Both the position numbers and the translations under genes were made by a program. Under the pieces are notes generated by a model, which searched no databases, was not told the DNA's origin, and saw only the letters and a program-made list of their open reading frames with translations. Shown one piece after another: positions 1 to 6,985 of a stretch of 13,149 nucleotides of DNA. The first letter of the stretch is position 1. The number at the start of each line of letters is the position of its first letter. This DNA is from Thermococcales archaeon 44_46. Lineage in GTDB: Archaea > Methanobacteriota_B > Thermococci > Thermococcales > Thermococcaceae. The stretch spans positions 1 through 13,149 of the forward strand of contig LGET01000026.1 in NCBI GenBank assembly GCA_001507935.1, written 5' to 3'.

Positions 1-20
1 GACACGCCCACGGTCTGATG

Positions 21-41
21 CCAAAAATAAAATAAGAAAAG
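21..41 (-). terminator. T-rich terminator of the RlmI-like gene
   Basis: Just past the stop codon, the transcribed strand of the methyltransferase gene becomes T-rich (runs of 4-5 T separated by single bases). Archaeal RNA polymerase terminates at such oligo-T tracts without needing a hairpin. The assignment rests on composition and position only. Confidence 0.4.
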
Positions 42-44
42 ACC

Positions 45-1235
45 TCATTTCATATCTTCCACATAAAGGAACAGGCACTTTAAGTATTCGGTATCCTTTG
101 AAGCCATCAATATCGGATGATCTGGTGCTTGAGTTCTATAGGGCTCAAGAAGCTTCAGGAACTTTCCGGCTTTTGCTGCGGCGGCTATTACCATATCCTT
201 AAACATCTGCATATCAACATGCTGGGAACATGAAGCTGTAACCAATATGCCCCCGTCCTTAACGAGCTTTAGCCCTTGGTAGTTTACGTTGAAGTATGCC
301 CTAAGACCCCTCTTGAGGTCTTTCTCATGCTGGACGAACGCAGGAGGGTCCAGAACTACAATGTCAAATTTTTCTCCTTTTTTCTGCAGTTTTTCCATAA
401 CCTCAAATGCAGACCCAACGACAAACTCCATCTTATCTTCAACACCGTTGAGCTTGGCGTTTTCCTTTGCCTGTTCTATTGCCGATGGAGACTTATCAAC
501 TGCAATAACTTTCTCTGCCCCTGCGACTGCTGCATGAATAGCAAAACCTCCCGTGTATGTGAAAACATCAAGCACTTTTTCCCCGCCTTTAATGTACTTT
601 TCCAAAGCAATTCTGTTTTCTCTTTGATCTAAAAAGAACCCTGTCTTCTGACCCCTCATGTCCACAATGAATTTTGCTCTCCCTTCTTCGATGATTGTGC
701 GGTATTTTTCTTTCCCGAGCAAGACTCTCTCTATCTCCGGTAAGCCCTCTCTTCTTCTCGACCTTCCTGTGTTTTTCTCAAAGACCGTTTCGATTTCAGG
801 TTCTACTTCAAGGATAGCTTCCGCAACGTCAAGCTTAAACCTCTCCATTCCAGCACTTGAAATCTGAAGCGATGCGATATCGTTAAATCTGTCCACGATA
901 AGACCGGGCAGATAGTCCGCTTCTCCGTACACCATTCTGTATGCCTTGTCGTATCCAAGAACTTTTTTTCTGTACTCATTTGCCTTCCTTATGCGCTCCT
1001 TGAATAGTTCTTTGTTTATTTCCACATCTTTCTCCTTTGTGACTAGTCGAACCATTATGTTTGAGTTTGGATTGGCGAATCCTTTTCCTAAGAACTTGCC
1101 TCCGCGAGAATAAACCTCCACTATGTCTCCCGGCTTAATCTCGCCTTCAGTCCTTACTACTCCCTTCTTGAAAACAATCATTGCTCCCTTTTCAATTGCT
1201 CTGTAAGCTTGAGCATCAACGTACACTTTGCTCAT
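45..1235 (-). CDS. PUA-domain class I SAM-dependent rRNA (cytosine-C5) methyltransferase, RlmI-like
   Basis: 396-residue protein predicted to transfer a methyl group from S-adenosylmethionine to a cytosine in large-subunit rRNA, acting in the cytoplasm. An N-terminal PUA-like RNA-binding domain (about residues 1-75) is followed by a linker domain and a Rossmann-fold methyltransferase. Visible motifs are GQKTGFFLDQREN (195-207), the SAM-binding motif VLDVFTYTGGF (221-231), DPPAF (296-300) and TASCSQ (333-338), where Cys336 is the likely catalytic cysteine. This order matches the RlmI/COG1092 family. The ATG at 1235 follows a GGTGA Shine-Dalgarno site with a 6-base gap. It is divergent from the small gene at 1310. 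The exact target base cannot be read from the sequence; family membership is firm, rRNA specificity is by analogy with bacterial RlmI. Confidence 0.92.
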   Translation of the reverse strand: MSKVYVDAQAYRAIEKGAMIVFKKGVVRTEGEIKPGDIVEVYSRGGKFLGKGFANPNSNIMVRLVTKEKDVEINKELFKERIRKANEYRKKVLGYDKAYRMVYGEADYLPGLIVDRFNDIASLQISSAGMERFKLDVAEAILEVEPEIETVFEKNTGRSRRREGLPEIERVLLGKEKYRTIIEEGRAKFIVDMRGQKTGFFLDQRENRIALEKYIKGGEKVLDVFTYTGGFAIHAAVAGAEKVIAVDKSPSAIEQAKENAKLNGVEDKMEFVVGSAFEVMEKLQKKGEKFDIVVLDPPAFVQHEKDLKRGLRAYFNVNYQGLKLVKDGGILVTASCSQHVDMQMFKDMVIAAAAKAGKFLKLLEPYRTQAPDHPILMASKDTEYLKCLFLYVEDMK

Positions 1236-1263
1236 TTTCTCTCACCCTTTCAAAGTTAAGGCG

Positions 1264-1294
1264 ATAGGTATTTAACCATTGACCTCATATATTA
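1264..1294. promoter_or_regulatory. Divergent promoter region between the RlmI-like gene and the gene at 1310
   Basis: The AT-rich core GTATTTAACC (1268-1277) lies about 25 bases before the probable RNA start of the rightward gene (near 1296). On the other strand the same bases read GGTTAAATAC and sit about 25 bases before a plausible leftward start near 1246. A second AT-rich stretch, ATATATTAT (1286-1294), could instead serve the leftward gene. Which box is used for which direction cannot be settled by eye. Confidence 0.4.
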
Positions 1295-1309
1295 TGAGTG
1301 GTGAGTTCT

Positions 1310-1624
1310 ATGAACTTGGAAGTAATAAAAGAGTTTCTGGATGCAATTGGAGCAGACTACACAGAGGTGGATGGAGAAATACACCTAGCTCCAGAGGTTT
1401 TCTACGAAGTTTGGAAGTATATAGGGCAACCCGATATTAAAACGTATGTAATAGAAGACGAAATCGTCGAACCAGGTTCTTATGATCCTCCAGAAATGAA
1501 ATACACAGGTGTTAGAAAAATTAAAATCAAAAAGGCATATTTCGAGACACTTGAGGGAGTTAAAGTTGTTACTGATTACAATGAATTCCAAAAGATATTG
1601 AAGGAAAAAAAGGAAGGCGCCTAA
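1310..1624 (+). CDS. Small conserved Thermococcales protein, probable DUF5748 family
   Basis: 104-residue acidic, soluble protein with no signal peptide, membrane segment or known catalytic motif. The N-terminal part (residues 1-40, with HLAPEVFYEVWKYIG) looks helical. The middle holds a proline/acid stretch (EIVEPGSYDPPEM), followed by a charged strand-like segment and a helical C-terminus rich in lysine. From memory it resembles a small singleton family of Thermococcales called DUF5748; a homology search was not possible. An in-frame GTG lies upstream at 1298, but the ATG at 1310 is preferred because a GGTGA Shine-Dalgarno site (1300-1304) precedes it by 5 bases. Function is unknown. It is convergent with the membrane-protein gene at 1642. 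Confidence 0.8.
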   Translation: MNLEVIKEFLDAIGADYTEVDGEIHLAPEVFYEVWKYIGQPDIKTYVIEDEIVEPGSYDPPEMKYTGVRKIKIKKAYFETLEGVKVVTDYNEFQKILKEKKEGA

Positions 1625-1640
1625 TTCTTTAATCTTTTTG
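1625..1640 (+). terminator. Oligo-T terminator after the gene at 1310
   Basis: The 17-base gap between two convergent genes contains TTCTTT and CTTTTTG runs on the plus strand, directly after the TAA stop. This fits an archaeal intrinsic terminator; there is no hairpin. The call rests on composition and position. Confidence 0.4.
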
Positions 1641-1641
1641 T

Positions 1642-2793
1642 CTAGCTCAACATTATTTTAAGCATTAACACGCCCATACAGGTCGTTCGTTTTATTTTTA
1701 GAAGAGTGGTGCTAACACCTATTATTGTGGCTGTTAAAAGAACCATCAGTCCAAGTAGTCCATCGAAGTAAAGAGATGCTGCCCATACAAAAACTAACAC
1801 CGCCAAATTCAGTTTTGTGTAATTGATTTTTGATATCGCCCTTCCGAGCATTTCTGAAAGCGCCATACCGTAGAAATTGACGATACTGCTAGTCATTATT
1901 GTTACAAGAAACAGAATAACAAGCTCTTCAGGACTTAGAGGATAATAAAGGTCTTTAATCAAAACTAGGATGCCGTTTCTGGTTTTTCCAGTCGCATAAA
2001 AATTTATGAGGCCAAAAATAAAGTTTGAGGTGTTAACTGAGAAAACTATTGTCAAAAATGTGCGTTCATCTTTTGAAAAGAAGCTTCCTAAGAGTGCGGC
2101 CTGAGACGACGTAAAGGTTGGCAAAAGAGAAGCCAACATTCCAAAACACGTGCCAATGAACGAGAACTTCAAAAACCTCTTTTTTGGCATTTGAATTTCT
2201 GAGTCCTTAAGTTCAATCTTCCGGTTGTTGTTCAGAGAAAACAATATTGCGGGAATCCCAAACAACCCAACAAAAACGTGGAAATATGGTTCTCTAAGAG
2301 GAAGTTTATCCACGACAAGTCCAAAGGCTCCAGAGAGGATGAAAATCAGCAGGGCATATAATCGTTTTACGCCTTTTTCTGTAATAACAAGAAAGAAAGC
2401 TAGCAAAAACACAGCAACTTTACCAAGAAAAGCTGTGTAATGTCTTGCCAGCAAAACGTAGGGAACCGCCAAGAAAAGGGAGAATATTGCAGCTAAAAGA
2501 CTAGCTTTTAGGGAAATTGCTATGACTTCAAGGCCTCGGCCTTGAAGGGCAAGCCTATGGGCCGGAAGGACACTTATCGCTGTTTCTTCTTCTGGAATGC
2601 CAAAGAAAGTTGAGGGAAATGCATCCAAGAATGTGTGCGTTAACCCCATTGAGTAGAGAAGCACCACATACGAAAACCCTCCCGGAGAAGTCAGGAAACT
2701 TCCAACAATAGATGCTAAGGTGTTGACATGCAAAGCAGGCGTAATACCTGTCACCGTACCAAATAAAATGCCTAGCATGACCCATTTAAGCAT
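1642..2793 (-). CDS. TctA-like (COG1784-type) multispanning membrane protein
   Basis: 383-residue, very hydrophobic protein with roughly ten membrane segments. The N-terminal helix carries G-x3-G-x2-P followed by LHVNTLASIVGSF, and later comes FGIPEEETAISVLPAHRLALQG (split here between FFGIPEEE and the PAHRLALQG end). This arrangement resembles archaeal proteins related to TctA, the large permease subunit of tripartite tricarboxylate transporters. No TctB or TctC partner is present, so a tricarboxylate substrate should not be assumed. The usual Pro-Gly of the first motif reads Pro-Ala here. The ATG at 2793 lies 22 bases inside the upstream OB-repeat gene, so the two are almost certainly cotranscribed and translationally coupled. 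A second ATG at 2778 is possible, but the GGGATGA site fits the first better. Function is by family resemblance only. Confidence 0.75.
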   Translation of the reverse strand: MLKWVMLGILFGTVTGITPALHVNTLASIVGSFLTSPGGFSYVVLLYSMGLTHTFLDAFPSTFFGIPEEETAISVLPAHRLALQGRGLEVIAISLKASLLAAIFSLFLAVPYVLLARHYTAFLGKVAVFLLAFFLVITEKGVKRLYALLIFILSGAFGLVVDKLPLREPYFHVFVGLFGIPAILFSLNNNRKIELKDSEIQMPKKRFLKFSFIGTCFGMLASLLPTFTSSQAALLGSFFSKDERTFLTIVFSVNTSNFIFGLINFYATGKTRNGILVLIKDLYYPLSPEELVILFLVTIMTSSIVNFYGMALSEMLGRAISKINYTKLNLAVLVFVWAASLYFDGLLGLMVLLTATIIGVSTTLLKIKRTTCMGVLMLKIMLS

Positions 2794-3974
2794 ATGTCAT
2801 CCCTTGAGGGTATTTCAAAAGCAGGTGCTTCCCTATAGGTGGTATAAAAACCAAAAGCTGTAAGTGTTTCATTGACTTCTGGATAAACTCCCAGGGATTT
2901 GGGGAGCTTAACTAATATCCAGCATTCTTCGTTGGTAACATTGGCGAGCCCAAATCCGTTTTTGTAGACTTTCACCCATTCCACCTTCCCATGTATTTTC
3001 AGCGGGGTGCCAAAATCGGGATTACAGATTGAATTTGGAAGCTCATCCCGCGGGATTTTAACAGTGCATTCTATGCAGTACAGGGAATTCCTTCTTCTTA
3101 TGCCGTAGAACTCTATTATATCTCCAAAATTAGCCGAGAAGCCATATAATTTTAGTTCTGTGCAGTTTAGGCCCAAGGAGATACCATCTTTTGTGACCTG
3201 ACACACCCCATGTGCTATCTCCCCAATTGTCTCTTTTCCAACGGGCACAGTCTTTGCTTTTCCAATGACCTTTACATCGCTGGGAGAATTGACATAAAGG
3301 GTGAGCGTGGAGTAAAGCCTTGCAATTCCCATTATCTCGACTTCATCGCCAAGTTCTAGTTTGGTTTTATAGGGTAAGTATGCGTTAATTTCCTCGCTTC
3401 CGTTCCATATTGTTATTGGACTTGTGTTCCGAATTACAATTCCCCTGATTTTAAAAGGCATTCCATTTATGGGTATTTTCAAAAGCCCCTTAGGGATGTA
3501 ATCAACAACATGGAATCTTTCTCCATAGAAAAGCCCATAAACCTTGACTTTTTCTCCTTTGGTGACGTTTAAGCATTTGCTTAGTTTGATTCTCTGAGGT
3601 GTTAGAAGATAGCACGAAGAGTCACTCCAGAACGCTCCTTCAATTGAGTCTAAGTTTAAAGTATTATAGGGAACCTCATCTATCCTCAAGGCTTCTACAC
3701 TGTGTTTTGATTCATCAAGTAGCTTACCCACAACCCTGTAACTTTTGTCCATTTTCAGAGCATCATATAGGACGATTGTGTCTTTTCCATCGTATAAAAC
3801 ACTAAAATCATTTTGCGAATAAACACAAACACCTGTGAAGTTTATCAAGCTGCCTCTCTCTGCCCTTTCCAATGGTACTGGAGTTGTGGCCTCGGCTCCT
3901 ATTAGGTAAAGTAGTAAAATCGAAACAATAGACACCGCTATTAAAACTATTTCAAGTTTTGTTAATTTAATCAT
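2772..3974 (-). CDS. Membrane-anchored extracytoplasmic protein with tandem OB-fold-like repeats
   Basis: 400-residue protein with one N-terminal hydrophobic segment (about residues 8-26) that serves as a signal anchor, leaving the rest outside the cell. The exterior part shows about five units with a strand pattern (x-x-G-x-V ... hydrophobic ... G-D-x-V-E/K-x-x-G) typical of small OB-fold barrels, near residues 41-86, 126-160, 172-238, 251-307 and 322-388. Eight N-x-S/T sequons (Asn45, 136, 183, 191, 270, 345, 368, 397) and eleven cysteines, including Cys394 and Cys400 at the C-terminus, fit a glycosylated, disulfide-stabilised surface protein. The final 22 bases overlap the TctA-like gene, pointing to a shared job. 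Ligand unknown; OB-like units could bind nucleic acid, sugar or protein. The domain call rests on pattern reading by eye. Confidence 0.65.
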   Translation of the reverse strand: MIKLTKLEIVLIAVSIVSILLLYLIGAEATTPVPLERAERGSLINFTGVCVYSQNDFSVLYDGKDTIVLYDALKMDKSYRVVGKLLDESKHSVEALRIDEVPYNTLNLDSIEGAFWSDSSCYLLTPQRIKLSKCLNVTKGEKVKVYGLFYGERFHVVDYIPKGLLKIPINGMPFKIRGIVIRNTSPITIWNGSEEINAYLPYKTKLELGDEVEIMGIARLYSTLTLYVNSPSDVKVIGKAKTVPVGKETIGEIAHGVCQVTKDGISLGLNCTELKLYGFSANFGDIIEFYGIRRRNSLYCIECTVKIPRDELPNSICNPDFGTPLKIHGKVEWVKVYKNGFGLANVTNEECWILVKLPKSLGVYPEVNETLTAFGFYTTYREAPAFEIPSRDDICLNGSC

Positions 3975-3999
3975 GATTAGTAGTAATAAAAATCAGGTT

Positions 4000-4012
4000 A
4001 AAAAATTTATGG
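4000..4012 (-). promoter_or_regulatory. Candidate TATA box for the OB-repeat gene, short-leader transcript
   Basis: On the minus strand ATAAATTT (4010-4003) is centred about 32 bases before the ATG at 3974, which would put RNA start only about 6 bases upstream of the start codon. No GGTGA Shine-Dalgarno site precedes that ATG, so a near-leaderless message is likely. The six-T run in the same stretch (4004-3999) could also end transcription of the upstream ATPase gene. Confidence 0.4.
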
Positions 4013-4035
4013 ATGATACCAGGTTCACTAAAGGG

Positions 4036-4821
4036 CTATAAACTTTGATTCTGCAGTACAATTCCATTCTCTGTTATATCATAAGGAACCCAAGAAAGAA
4101 CATGACGCGTTCTTCTCATTCCATAAACTCTTAAGTACCTTCTCAAAGTTCTATCCTCTTCAAACAGCTTCATCTCTATGATTCCATCCGCTATTGCTTT
4201 GATTATTGTTTCAACCTGGGGCTCCTCTACCCCAGAATTCATTTCTAGCAGCCACACTTGCTTGTTTTTATGAGCAAATCCCTTTAAATCCTCTAAAAAT
4301 TTATATATCTGCTTCTTTTCAGTTTCAAAGAACATGGGTGTTAAAGACGAAACTACTCCGATTACTGGGGGATTTTCAACTTCAGGATTCTTCAAAATTA
4401 TCTTTGTAGTCAAATCCTTTATCACGTCTATTAGATGGGAGGTATCCCTAATATCGGGTATAACCTCTTCTGTAAATGAGAATTTTGGTGCACCACGTAG
4501 CCTCTGGGTGTATGCATCAAGAATATGGAGCCTGTCATTTAAATATCCCATTAACCCCCATCCAAAATCAAGTGCATTGCTTATAAACTCATATCTGGCC
4601 ACATCAACTAGAAGCCCTATAACATCCGCCCCAGAAAGGAGCTGGTTATACATAAACTGGGTTATAAAAGTGGTTTTACCTGATTTTGGGTCACCAATTA
4701 ATAGAACAACACTGCCCCGTGGTATCCCTCCCATCAACAAGGAATCAATTATACCTGTGGGAACCCGTTCCAATCTTTCTTCTATTTCCCCATTGGATGA
4801 AAAGTTTAACCCCGAATTCAA
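4036..4821 (-). CDS. Degenerate KaiC/RAD55-family RecA-like protein lacking Walker B Asp and catalytic Glu pair
   Basis: 261-residue single-domain member of the RecA/KaiC/RAD55 superfamily. The Walker A loop is intact (GDPKSGKT, residues 43-50), so nucleotide binding is plausible. The strand expected to carry the Walker B aspartate reads VIGVVSS (153-159), with no acidic residue. The EE pair that acts as catalytic base in KaiC-type proteins, present in the upstream neighbour as LEER, is replaced by LVDVARYEF (71-79). The C-terminal LRVYGMRRTRH segment still aligns with the neighbour's RKMRGTKH motif, so this is a true paralogue and not a random P-loop protein. The start is TTG at 4821, 14 bases after the intact ATPase gene, so cotranscription is likely. 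I infer a nucleotide-binding, weakly or non-hydrolysing partner; the biological role is unknown. Confidence 0.8.
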   Translation of the reverse strand: MNSGLNFSSNGEIEERLERVPTGIIDSLLMGGIPRGSVVLLIGDPKSGKTTFITQFMYNQLLSGADVIGLLVDVARYEFISNALDFGWGLMGYLNDRLHILDAYTQRLRGAPKFSFTEEVIPDIRDTSHLIDVIKDLTTKIILKNPEVENPPVIGVVSSLTPMFFETEKKQIYKFLEDLKGFAHKNKQVWLLEMNSGVEEPQVETIIKAIADGIIEMKLFEEDRTLRRYLRVYGMRRTRHVLSWVPYDITENGIVLQNQSL

Positions 4822-4827
4822 ATTAAC

Positions 4828-4832
4828 TCACC
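4828..4832 (-). promoter_or_regulatory. Shine-Dalgarno site fixing the TTG start of the degenerate ATPase
   Basis: GGTGA on the minus strand lies 6 bases before the TTG at 4821-4819, within the 14-base gap after the upstream stop codon. No other Met codon occurs before residue 30, which is too late to keep the first strand of the fold, so the rare TTG start is well supported. Confidence 0.7.
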
Positions 4833-4835
4833 CTT

Positions 4836-5585
4836 TCAGTAGATTTCACCACTTGGGTATACGACAACTCCATGAGGAGTTATCTCAAAAGGATACTTTC
4901 TCATGGAATGCTTAGTTCCTCTCATCTTCCTGATTAAAAGATAACGCTTAAGCTCTATATTCTTCTCTTGAAGATCGAGAATAACAACGCCTCTCGCGAT
5001 GTACTCTTCTATTCCATATCTGCTTATTTTTCCGGCTTTTGGATCGGGAGCCTCTGTAGTAAGAAGTGTTGTGACGCCCATCTCGAGAAGAATTGTGTTT
5101 AACCTTAAGAGAACACCTCTAATTTCCCTTTCGTCTTGAAGTCTGAAAGCTATGGACGGAATGGAATCGATAGCAAGTCTCTTCGCGTTTATTGCCTTAA
5201 CAACCCTGTATAAATATCTCAAAAAGTTATCAACGTTAAGTCTATCTTCCAAAACGAATCTCTCTTCTGAAGGTATTCCAGAAATTGCACTGACACCATC
5301 TATAATTGCTATCAATCCTTCTTTTTCATATTTTTCAAAGTCCCATCCAAATTGGGCCATTTCTCTCCTTATATCTTTCGCTCTCTCTTCTAAAGTTACA
5401 AAAACTCCCGGTTCTCCGTATTCTTCAGCACCTTTGTATATATATTGAGCTGCAAAAGTAGTTTTACCAGTTCCAGTACTACCGGTGATAAGGATCGTTG
5501 ATTCTTCAGGGAACCCTCCTCCAATTAGATCGTCAAATCCCGGAATCCCACTTTTTACCCTTCTTATGGAAAAGCCATCTACCAT
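4836..5585 (-). CDS. KaiC-like RAD55-family RecA-superfamily ATPase (intact)
   Basis: 249-residue single-domain RecA-fold ATPase of the KaiC/RAD55 group (COG0467). It opens with the family hallmark GIPGFDDLIGGGFPE (13-27), then Walker A GSTGTGKT (35-42), the catalytic glutamate pair in TLEER (Glu66-Glu67), Walker B LAID with Asp140, and the RKMRGTKH motif (219-226) that reaches into the neighbouring subunit in KaiC-type rings. All catalytic positions are present. It is shorter than cyanobacterial KaiC, which has two such domains, and lacks the C-terminal phosphorylation region. The ATG at 5585 follows AGGTGA by 7 bases. It is first in an operon with the degenerate paralogue and is divergent from the primase operon. 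Such archaeal proteins have suggested roles in signalling or DNA metabolism, but the function of this one is unknown. Confidence 0.88.
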   Translation of the reverse strand: MVDGFSIRRVKSGIPGFDDLIGGGFPEESTILITGSTGTGKTTFAAQYIYKGAEEYGEPGVFVTLEERAKDIRREMAQFGWDFEKYEKEGLIAIIDGVSAISGIPSEERFVLEDRLNVDNFLRYLYRVVKAINAKRLAIDSIPSIAFRLQDEREIRGVLLRLNTILLEMGVTTLLTTEAPDPKAGKISRYGIEEYIARGVVILDLQEKNIELKRYLLIRKMRGTKHSMRKYPFEITPHGVVVYPSGEIY

Positions 5586-5649
5586 AATAAATCACCTATA
5601 TTGGCATTACTTTAAACTCCCCAATCATCTACTCAAATTACTATTCTTT

Positions 5650-5661
5650 AGAATATAAGGT
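5650..5661 (-). promoter_or_regulatory. Candidate TATA box for the KaiC-like operon
   Basis: On the minus strand an A-rich BRE-like stretch is followed by CCTTATATTCT, which would place RNA start near 5629 and give a leader of about 45 bases ending in the AGGTGA ribosome-binding site. Confidence 0.45.
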
Positions 5662-5721
5662 TTTTGGATATTTGTGTGTCCCATGCTTATGATATTGTAA
5701 AATTTCTAAGGGATTGATAAA

Positions 5722-5732
5722 CCTTTATAATA
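5722..5732 (+). promoter_or_regulatory. TATA box of the priL-priS operon
   Basis: CCTTTATAATA sits about 65 bases before the chosen priL ATG and predicts RNA start near 5752. The longest open frame begins at a TTG at 5714, upstream of this box, so that longer start would not be on the transcript. Confidence 0.6.
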
Positions 5733-5788
5733 ATCCCATAACAAAAGAGTTTTATTGTGAAAGAGATAGTATTCTAAAAGGTGAGTCA

Positions 5789-6985
5789 ATGCTAGACCCA
5801 TTTGGGAGACGAGCCCAAGAATTATTGAATGAATTTGAGAGCATCAATGAGCTACTTGAGATTATTCCCACCTATTTGGACATAGAGCTGGCTCTGGAAA
5901 GAGTTCGGTGGGTAAATACCAATAAAATCCCCGATTATTTGCTAAATTTGGATGATTGGAGAGATTTGATAAGCTTTTATGCTCTTTTAGGAGCTTTGGC
6001 ATTTTCTCCCTATGGAGTGGAGATGGAGCTAGTTAAGGAGGCAAACTTGAAGATATATCTAACAAAGATAGAGTCGTCAGAAAACTTTGATGAGCTTGCT
6101 TTACCCTTGGAAAAGACATCTGAAAATGAGATTCCAAAGAGAGACAGAACAATAATTGAGAAAACCCTCCATGAAGAGTTGCCCCCTGAAGAAAAAGATA
6201 AAATAAGCCTTAAGTACAAAATGCCTCTAAAAGAATTCATTTCCTTAAATGACGACTCTCTTAAGAATTTTTATATAAAAAACGGGTATGTATACCTAAA
6301 TAGAGTACAAGTGATTGAGCTGTGGAAGAAGAGTTTCGAGAAAAACCTCGAAAAGGCAGTCAACATTCTTTATGATATCAGAGAAGAACTGCCTCACTAC
6401 TACGTGGAACTTTATTCCCGGCTAAGCGAGCTTGCTCAAGAGTACTTTAAAGAGAGAGTTGAGAAATTCAGCACTACTGCTCAGCCTTTGCGTTTTGATA
6501 TATTCCCCCCTTGTATTAAAATCGCAATGGGTGGAGTCCCGAGTGGATTGCGGAACTACGCTATAACTGTATTGCTGACTTCTTTCTTGAGCTATGCTAG
6601 GATATGCCCTAACCCCCCTAAAAGAGACGTTAGAGTGAAAGACTGTGTCAAAGATCTAAGGGTAATAAAAGAAGAAATTCTACCCTTGATAATTCAGGCT
6701 GGCAATAGATGCAAGCCTCCTCTTTTTCACGATCAGCCTAACGAGATCAAGAACATATGGTATCATCTAGGTTTTGGCTACACGCTGGAACCGACTTTAG
6801 AAGACAGTGGAAATTCAACATGGTATTTTCCCCCTAATTGTGAAAAAATACGTTCCAGTGCGCCCCAGCTCTGCAAGCCAGACAAAGACTGCAAGTACAT
6901 CAGGAATCCACTGACATACTATTTGAGAAAGCTGTATCTGAGTAAGAAAAAGAACGAAGGTGAAGAGAATGAGCAGCCTCTTTAG
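5789..6985 (+). CDS. priL: DNA primase large subunit PriL (p46), iron-sulfur protein
   Basis: 398-residue regulatory subunit of the archaeal heterodimeric DNA primase, which makes primers for replication together with PriS. It has a helical N-terminal domain and a C-terminal domain holding four cysteines suited to bind a 4Fe-4S cluster: FPPC (Cys242), PNC (Cys351), QLC (Cys362) and KDC (Cys368). The start MLDPFG matches my recollection of the Pyrococcus p46 N-terminus and is preceded by AGGTGA (5779-5784). The frame stays open back to a TTG at 5714, but that lies upstream of the operon TATA box. The 3' end overlaps priS by 17 bases, so the subunits are translated together in near equal amounts. 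Length and motifs are normal for Thermococcales. Ligand identity of the four cysteines is inferred from position and the known cluster in the family. Confidence 0.93.
   Translation: MLDPFGRRAQELLNEFESINELLEIIPTYLDIELALERVRWVNTNKIPDYLLNLDDWRDLISFYALLGALAFSPYGVEMELVKEANLKIYLTKIESSENFDELALPLEKTSENEIPKRDRTIIEKTLHEELPPEEKDKISLKYKMPLKEFISLNDDSLKNFYIKNGYVYLNRVQVIELWKKSFEKNLEKAVNILYDIREELPHYYVELYSRLSELAQEYFKERVEKFSTTAQPLRFDIFPPCIKIAMGGVPSGLRNYAITVLLTSFLSYARICPNPPKRDVRVKDCVKDLRVIKEEILPLIIQAGNRCKPPLFHDQPNEIKNIWYHLGFGYTLEPTLEDSGNSTWYFPPNCEKIRSSAPQLCKPDKDCKYIRNPLTYYLRKLYLSKKKNEGEENEQPL

Noticed and set aside
1..18. Open plus-strand frame ending in TGA at 16-18, possibly the tail of a gene entering from the left
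   Set aside because: Only five codons are visible, which is too little to distinguish a coding end from chance; it would fit a convergent neighbour of the methyltransferase.
1..25. CTGA/TGATG bases resembling C/D box sRNA elements
   Set aside because: Only one end is in view, the boxes overlap each other, and no matching second box or guide spacing is present.
276..867. Several plus-strand open frames across the methyltransferase gene
   Set aside because: They lie opposite a well-supported gene, have low-complexity Ser/Phe-rich products and no recognised motif or ribosome-binding site.
1642..2793. Calling this a complete tricarboxylate transporter
   Set aside because: No TctB or TctC subunit gene is in the window, and the protein is shorter than bacterial TctA, so only the fold-level resemblance is claimed.
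4334..4915. 193-codon plus-strand open frame opposite the ATPase genes
   Set aside because: It is antisense to conserved RecA-fold genes and bridges their junction; the product has no domain pattern and reflects complementary codons.
4836..5585. Calling this gene a circadian clock kaiC
   Set aside because: It has a single RecA domain, no phosphorylation region, and no kaiA or kaiB nearby; it belongs to the broad archaeal KaiC/RAD55 group.
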